This document shows positions 57,735-64,000 of a stretch of DNA of 64,000 bases, one piece after another; position 1 is the stretch's first letter, and the number at the start of each line of letters is the position of its first letter. The notes under the pieces are model-generated. The model did no database searches. It worked only from the letters and a program-made list of their open reading frames with translations, and was not told the DNA's origin. The stretch is from NCBI GenBank assembly GCA_021432605.1, contig MU271149.1, positions 434,001 to 498,000 of the forward strand, in the 5' to 3' direction. The translations under genes were made by a program, and so were the position numbers. The DNA is from Coniochaeta sp. PMI_546. Taxonomy: Eukaryota > Ascomycota > Sordariomycetes > Coniochaetales > Coniochaetaceae.

Positions 57735-58481
57735 ATGAACTCAACAGCCGACACAACCAACGGCCTAGCCACCCCTCCCCTCCCGGCAGCCCAGCCCCTG
57801 GTCTACATCACCGGCTCGCCGACGGCAAACAAGCAATGCGTAGCCGAATATCTATCCCTCCTGCTCGGCGACCAAGCCATCCTGATCGACCAGCCCTCTA
57901 CCTCGACACGGACACCACCGCCACCGAGCTCAACACCCCCAACAGAGCAAACAACCTTCCCTCCCCGTCAAAGACCAAGAAGCCTCCGTATATCCTCCTC
58001 ATCCTCGAGATCATCCCGCAGCCGCTCAACCTCCGCAACAACAACAGCAACCCAGCACCCCCCCTCCTCCTCCCTCAACCCCCTCCTCGCAGCCCTATCC
58101 TCCCAACCCGACCGCACCGCAATCCTAACCGACATCAACCGCGACAGCCCCGATCCAAACCCCATCGTCCCCTCCCAAGCAGCCTCCCAGACCGGCCGCC
58201 CCCTCATCCACGTACAACTAGCAGCACAAGAACCGCCCCAACCCCCACCAGCGCCGCACCCCGTGCCCGCCACGCTGGTCCTACCGGCAAGCGAAGACCC
58301 GCACGCCGCGGCGCTGCGGATAGTCGAGTTGGTGAAGGAGATGGACGCCCGGAGCCGGAGCCAGGGGTCCTGGGGCCCCGTCAACGACGCTCCTGAATCT
58401 CGAGGAAGGGGAGGGGATTGTGTCTGCGGTGTTATCACGCCTCTGCTTACGCCTGCTGAGGAGAGGGAGGTTACGTTCTAG
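57735..58481 (+). CDS. Low-complexity protein with degenerate P-loop-like N-terminus
   Basis: 248 codons from ATG to stop. Residues ~22-52 (LVYITGSPTANKQCVAEYL, then SLLLGDQAILID) resemble the first strand, P-loop and helix of AAA_33/adenylate-kinase-like fungal NTPases. The Walker A GxxGxGK(S/T) is replaced by GSPTANKQ, which would not bind nucleotide normally. The middle is Pro/Ser/Thr-rich low complexity and could be partly intronic, as another frame is also open from 57836 to 58396. The end (ATLVLPASEDPHAAALRIVE and following) looks like real protein. It may be a decayed or fast-evolving paralogue. No function is claimed. Confidence 0.45.
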   Translation: MNSTADTTNGLATPPLPAAQPLVYITGSPTANKQCVAEYLSLLLGDQAILIDQPSTSTRTPPPPSSTPPTEQTTFPPRQRPRSLRISSSSSRSSRSRSTSATTTATQHPPSSSLNPLLAALSSQPDRTAILTDINRDSPDPNPIVPSQAASQTGRPLIHVQLAAQEPPQPPPAPHPVPATLVLPASEDPHAAALRIVELVKEMDARSRSQGSWGPVNDAPESRGRGGDCVCGVITPLLTPAEEREVTF

Positions 58482-61400
58482 GAGGAGACTAAGTGTTCTT
58501 GGGGATGGATTGGAGGTTGGAGGTACATCTTGGTGATTGGACCGTTGGCCTTCCGGTGTTCGAGGTAGGAGGCTAGCAGCAAGCCCGGACCGGCGGTCCA
58601 GTCCGTGTTTTTGTGGGTCTACGGGCCGGGTTTTCGGACACTGCTCCGGGTTCCGGTGTGGAGAACCGCGGGATCGGCGGTTTCAATCCGGGCTTGTGAG
58701 TTGAGGTGGTGTCACGGCCGGTGTCGAGGCTTGTAGAGTGCCGCGACATCACCTGATGTCTGACATGTTCAATGCAATATTCTGGCCACCCATCTGCGAT
58801 CCCTCCAATGTTTAAGACTAGTCTGGTACTCAAACGCGAACAACACAGTGAGGCTTAGATATATCTAGGAAGGCCCTCTGGCCACAAATGTGGCGTCGAT
58901 CATGACGGCCATTGAGCTGCTCTTCCTCCTCCTTGGCAATTCGCTGTGAGGTAACATCCTCCCAGGACATATTTCCCAATGATGATTGGCAGAGAAACAA
59001 TCTCCCGAGTTTTCACGCAATAAAGGTCGAGCAGCCCGAGTTGCAACCTCTACCGGGTTTCCCTCCATAGTACAACACCACAAAGCACATTGACAAAACT
59101 GGCGAGACGGCAGCACATTGGCAGAGAAATACGAGCCACCATGTCTCAGGCCAAACACACACACCACAACTGGCTTTCTCCACGTCCACGCAAAGGCAAG
59201 TGAAATCATGAGCCACCCCCAGGCTTAAACGGGTAGATCTGTACGCGAAGAGACAAAGTGCTGCACCAGCACTGTTGCTAGAAGGAGCAGCTTGTCTTAT
59301 ATGCAAGAAATATTACATCATGTATGCATACTCTACCTAGCTTCGCCCTTGCGAAATGTGACAAGAAATTTGAGGAAAGCTGCTACTATGCCCACGCCCC
59401 CGCCTCTTCTCGGACTTATTGTTTTTTTATGGTCGATTTTTGCTCTCTCCCTTATTCGTCACTAGGACGCATGGAGGGTATCTCGGAACTCATGCCTCGA
59501 ACTGTCTAGCGTATCGATATCAAATCCGAAAGTGGTTTCTGCAGCTGACATAGCTTATGCCATTCATGCCGCCGCCGCCGTTAGTAGTGCTTATACAAGG
59601 GGGGTGTAACTCAACAGCAAATCTCGAGCGTAATTGGGGAGCAAAAAAGACGAATGGAGGTGAAATGCGGGAATGACCTCAGCGATTGTCGGGCAGCGGC
59701 AATCTCTGGACACTGATACTCTGAGTCGGGACTGGATGCTACAGGATTCGAGCGGACGACTGTTGACCCTATGTGAAGGATCTCTGCCTCAAAGACGCAC
59801 GTTGTAGGCAGATTGTTGCGTATTGGCGCCGTGTACGAATATAAACGTTGGCGGCGCAGCAGGACGCCCGCACCCTCTGCCCTAGTGGATATGGATATAG
59901 AGCGGGCACAGGGCTGCGAGACTTATCCGGTTCTGAGCTAGGTTAAAAGTAAAATATCGCTTCCCTCCCCCCCTAACCCTATGCGGCCCGGTAGACGACC
60001 GAGTTGTTATACCATAAGTAGAAAATGGCGAGGTGATAAGGTTATATTGAACTGCAATACAACCAGCACAGGAACGGGACTTCCGGATTCCCCATGTTGA
60101 ATATGTCAAGGGGTGGGAGGGATGGAAGGGTTCTTCTCGATAGGGTGGCCCGCATGTGCAGCCCCGCCATTCTCCGGTCGAAGAAGACATAAAGGTTGTT
60201 GGAAGCGATATTAACTGGCTTGGGGGTTGGAGTCGAGAACAGGCTGAACTTCCCGCCACAGGATTTCTTGTGCAGCGCAGGCTTATTTGGTCGAACAGCT
60301 TGAGTTGTACGCTGGAAGGGGAAACTCGAGGTTAGCAGACACCCTTCTGAAGGAAGAGACGCAAATCAAAGGCGTCAGAACTCAAACGCCTTGACCAATG
60401 GTTGGACTCGAGAGGCGCGCGTCGTCGTAATCTTTAGAATTCAGCGGCCTGGCAGGGTCTGCCAGGGTTCCAAAACCGATATCAACGTCTTGGCGGCTCG
60501 GTCTTGGCCACGACTTGCCTCGATCGGTGCGAGTGTCTGTGCGGAAGATCCGGCGGGGTAGAAATGACGGACAGGCGATCCTGATCTGCGATTTCGTGCA
60601 GGGGGGAGCCAGAGTTCAATGAAGATCTGGAAGCGCAGATTGATTGATCCCGAGTCAATAAACCCCATGCTCATGAAGTCAAGACAGGAAGCTGGATCGA
60701 CGACCAATTAAGCAGGTAGGCACAAGAGATAGTGCTCAACATCGAGAGATTATTTTCGCCGCGACTGGCGTCTCGAAATGCACGGGAAAGTTGGATATTT
60801 TCTTCCTTGGACGTTTTTTTTGCGACTGATCACTTATCGTTGAAGCCAATGACCCGCCTAATCTGCAGCAGCCTGCAGTTCAAGTCTGTGTCCGTGCTTG
60901 GTGTCTGGCTCAACTTGGGTGGTTCCGTGTCCTCTCTTGGAGTTTGTACGCCCGTACGAACCCTCGCTTGCCGTTTTGCAGTCAATAACAGGTTTCATTC
61001 GTCTGCGTCTGTCCCTGCATGATGCCACTCGCGTGCCCTTCATTGTCCTGGCAGGATCCCGCACGTGTAATCCGTGTCTGAAAAGCCTTCTGTCATGGAA
61101 ACCCCCAACTGCCATGGACAGGCCGCATATTGGTCATGTCAATTCGTTAATGTCGTGCTGACGAACCGTGGACAAAATGCTAGAGCGGCGTCCACTTCAT
61201 CAACTTGGTATCACTGTGTCGCTGTCTTGTTGCCAGCCACCTGCAGTATGAGGCATCCTTTCCGGGGCATAGTCGATAAAGAGCGCAGAGGCTGCGTGAG
61301 GGGTTCGCTTGTCAGCTACTAGACAAGGACAAGGATTTTCGTCCCATCTTGACTCCCGTCTTCAGCGAGCGTCCAGGAAGGAGCTTGGCTCAAATATCTC

Positions 61401-64000
61401 CAGGCTAGCTTTTCGATCGATCGTGGTGCAGCGCACTGTTGTCGCGACCGTGCTGAAGGAGTGACTATGGCCACCCCACCGCGTTGGGGTAGGCAGTGTT
61501 CGACTTTCCCCACAGCCTGCAAGGGTCTTCCTTGGTTCACACCCGTAGTGCAAGGACCAGGTGTTTGATTCCCGAGCTCTCCCGGTCAACCCCTCTTCGT
61601 GAGAAGTCGCGCGCCCCCTCACAACGCTTCAACAAGTGTTGCCAGCCTGCCACAGCCGGCCACACAGCGTGCTGGTCCGTGGGCTGGGTGCTGACCTTAC
61701 ACTCATGTGGCTACCCGAAGGCTAAGAATCGGTTAGATCACGGAGGCGGGAGGTGGTCATCCTTCCAGAGGACAGAATGCGGAACGTGTCCAATGAGAGG
61801 CAAAGAGCCTCAAAAATGGACATGACATCCACACATAAGTCGGCGCCTGTCAGCTGTTTAGGCTGCGTTGACGATTCTTGGCGACTGGATTGGGTCACGA
61901 TCCCACATCGATCGTAGTGGCAGTGGCAGTGGCTCCGAAGACGAGACATGGGCTACTGTAGGGTCAGCAGATGACCATTATCCCGAAAAGTGACAGCGTG
62001 CTTCGTAAGTTTCCGTTGGCCGTGATCAGTGAATGATTGATGTTCGGCTCTTCGTAGCATTTGAATGTATCTTCCCGGCGGCCGACTCCTCTTGAAGCCC
62101 ACTTGGTCAGACGCATTGCAGATGCAAATGCAGGTCCTAGAAGAAGTGGTTAAGCGCGCCGCTGACTGGGTTACACTGTGGTGGGCTAGGATATATCGCA
62201 GTATGAGGCGTGTGTCGTGTAAACGGCAACCAGGGGGCCAAGAACTGGGGTTCGTGGTGAATCGCGTACTACGTGCATACTACATAGTACAGTAGCGGCA
62301 TAGTAGTGCAGAAAAAACGAGCGACGAACCTGGATACTGGCCGCGCCAGTGTCATCTGCCACGTCGAGGCTGGTACAACACATGTACAGAAGTGTAGTAA
62401 GAGGGTCGCCAGATCAGGGTTCGCCAATATGGGAATATGACAGTGAGACTGCTGCTGGCATTACTCTGTAGATGTACTGAGCACAACGCTGATTACTGTG
62501 TAGTGGTGTGGCAGTACGTAATAGAACGCGAGGACCTTTGAACAGACACCTAACCTCGTTCGGGAGAGCGACCTCTACGCTAACAAGTGGATCAGCGCAG
62601 CTTTAGGTAGGGTGGATTGGTCTTCTCAAACTCGCGTCTGCAGCGGAGCACGCACAGGTGAACCCCGTTGAGGCTTAAAGGGTCATTCAGCCCACAAGTT
62701 GGCGTGGACCATCGATGTATATCACAGTACGTACTGCTCAATAGTCTCGTGTGGTTAATTGTCAGACACAATGTCAGGCGGGCGACAACAAGTGGAGAAT
62801 GGCGCCGTGTCTGTGATCAAGAGCTCGCACTTGAATGATGGGAAGGTGTCTGCTCTGGTGAAGGCTGCATCATGTGGTAGATGGAGCTGACCTTGGTAGT
62901 CTGACTGTCTGTGAGGTATCTTCAAGGTCTGGGTGGGATCTTGATTTGGAGCAGGTTTCCAAATTCCTGTTGTGTAGTGTTGTTTTGCTTGGAGGTGGAG
63001 TTCAACAGCTGAAGTCGAGGATGCACACAACCACCTCAGTTCATGCAGAGGCGCCACCGTTGTGGACTGGCTGCCCTCGACCGGTTAATTCCAGGCTCTG
63101 CAAGTCGTTGCAACAGAACAGAAGACCTTGTTGGTTCAAGGCCCGAGTCAGACGGCTGCAAGGCGACCTTGAGGTCCTCTGGTTTCCCTTTCCTCTCTCT
63201 TCTCTTCAACCACCCCGTCGACGTTCTGTCTACCTTACCTTACTATGTTATGTTCTAGGCGTCATCAACGAGGATCTTGATCATGCAGGCAAGAACGACG
63301 GGTGGTATCGCTAGATTTAGATCGACGCTAGGCGACCATGCCGTTAGCGTTAGGGGTGGCTCTTGCTGGTGAGTCTCGTGCTTCCACAGCATGTACGTAC
63401 TTTTTGGGAAACACATGTACACGCAAGGTACCTTGCATAAGCTGGACAGTGAAATCACTTCTTGTCCGTCATATCTGAAGGAAATCGATTTGACATTTCC
63501 GTTCGATGTCAGATGCCGTATGCTCCCTTGGTATATGTCTCCATGTTCATTGTGGCATCATTGACTTGCCAAGTGACTGTATAGAGTGCGTTGCGACAGG
63601 ACCTTCGAAGCCCAGGTTCTGTGCATGTCCAGGCCCGATCTCGATGTTCAAATCGCGTCGACTCTTCCAATGGCTCACGGTGGTAATTGTAGGCAGAAAT
63701 AGCTTAGACTGGGTGAGTGTGTTCGGTATGGGTGTCCACTCCGTCTGTAGGCGAAAGAGAATCAGGACTAGACTCAGTACAAACCAATATCTGCTTTGGA
63801 TTATACCCTCCGCCCTTATGCAGGCGAGTCTTCCTTTGGGAGGTCGGCATAGACTTTTGGTTGGTTCCAGCGGCCAGACCTTGCAGGTTCAGAATTGATC
63901 CTCACAGCCTACCCAGCCAGTACCCTCCCCTCCCGAAGCAGGGGAGAAGCCGCGAATTTTTGCGGCTGTGACGATGGTATTCTGCATGCAGCTCACCACG
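58482..64000. other. 5.5-kb gene-poor region
   Basis: I find no ORF with a recognised domain, no consistent splice pattern, no tRNA or rRNA and no intact repeat element. ORFs up to 146 codons (e.g. 62874-63314, 63506-63898) look like chance. It may be a large upstream region or long leader of a gene beyond 64000. Confidence 0.45.
58580..58696. repeat. CCGG-rich segment bounded by a 10-bp inverted repeat
   Basis: CAAGCCCGGA at 58580-58589 and TCCGGGCTTG at 58687-58696 are exact inverted copies. Several further CCGG cores lie between them, including the palindrome-like GGACCGGCGGTCC. It lies ~100 bp after the stop of the ORF at 57735. Confidence 0.6.

Noticed and set aside
59970-59985. CCCCTAACCCT resembling the telomere repeat
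   Set aside because: Fewer than two TTAGGG-type units, no array and no subtelomeric genes nearby, so not evidence for an interstitial telomere.
63925-63946. CTCCCC...GGGGAG hairpin near the right edge
   Set aside because: Only a 6-bp stem with a 10-nt loop in C/G-rich DNA; likely chance.

Overview
The window is nuclear DNA of a filamentous ascomycete, most likely a Sordariomycete. Genes carry short spliceosomal introns (about 49-125 nt) with GTRNGT-type donors, CTAAC/CTGAC-like branch points and CAG/TAG acceptors. Coding exons are GC-rich and intergenic DNA is more AT-rich. Several proteins belong to ascomycete families: two Zn2Cys6 regulators, a proteinase K-like subtilase, an Ent3-type epsin, Rrn9 and a tannase with a CS-D-HC motif. 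Exon boundaries were set by hand from splice signals, reading frame and family fit; no transcript data were available. I recognise no intact tRNA or rRNA gene, no CRISPR array and no intact transposon.

Layout. 0-10 kb: a small secreted Kre9/Knh1-like protein, an 82-residue hydrophilic protein, a single-exon Zn2Cys6 regulator of the acr-2 type, and a MARVEL-type membrane protein whose frame stays open for another 217 codons past its TAG. 11.9-18.5 kb: housekeeping genes, namely an Ent3-like epsin, a dual-start cyclophilin (csr-1 type) and RNA polymerase III subunit RPC34/RPC6. 19.7-25.2 kb: an L-2-haloacid dehalogenase-type HAD hydrolase, a dsRBD-like protein with an RS/RG-rich tail, and a D-2-hydroxyacid dehydrogenase. 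27.4-42.1 kb: an accessory-looking block with an MFS transporter, a salicylate hydroxylase-like FAD monooxygenase, a Zn2Cys6/fungal_trans regulator, a class II aldolase-type (decarboxylase-like) enzyme, an FAD oxidoreductase and a secreted tannase/feruloyl esterase. 44.7-50.3 kb: a secreted subtilisin, Rrn9 and a SPRY protein with APPPGPPP repeats. 50.9-56.0 kb: a divergent pseudokinase/kinase pair. 57.7-58.5 kb: a low-complexity ORF with a P-loop-like but degenerate N-terminus. 58.5-64 kb: no gene I can support.

How the genes may work together. The 27-42 kb block reads as a candidate aromatic-acid utilisation cluster. The secreted esterase would release phenolic acids, the MFS protein would import them, the monooxygenase and aldolase/decarboxylase would process them, and the Zn2Cys6 protein would control the set. 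The promoter of that regulator carries a perfect CCCCGCATGCGGGG palindrome made of two CreA-type sites, and a dense CCGG cluster lies upstream of the monooxygenase. A ring-cleavage enzyme is not present, so the pathway is a hypothesis. The divergent pair at 51-56 kb joins a kinase fold that has lost both catalytic aspartates to an apparently active kinase. It may be a signalling pair of the type used in fungal non-self recognition, but this is inferred from architecture only.
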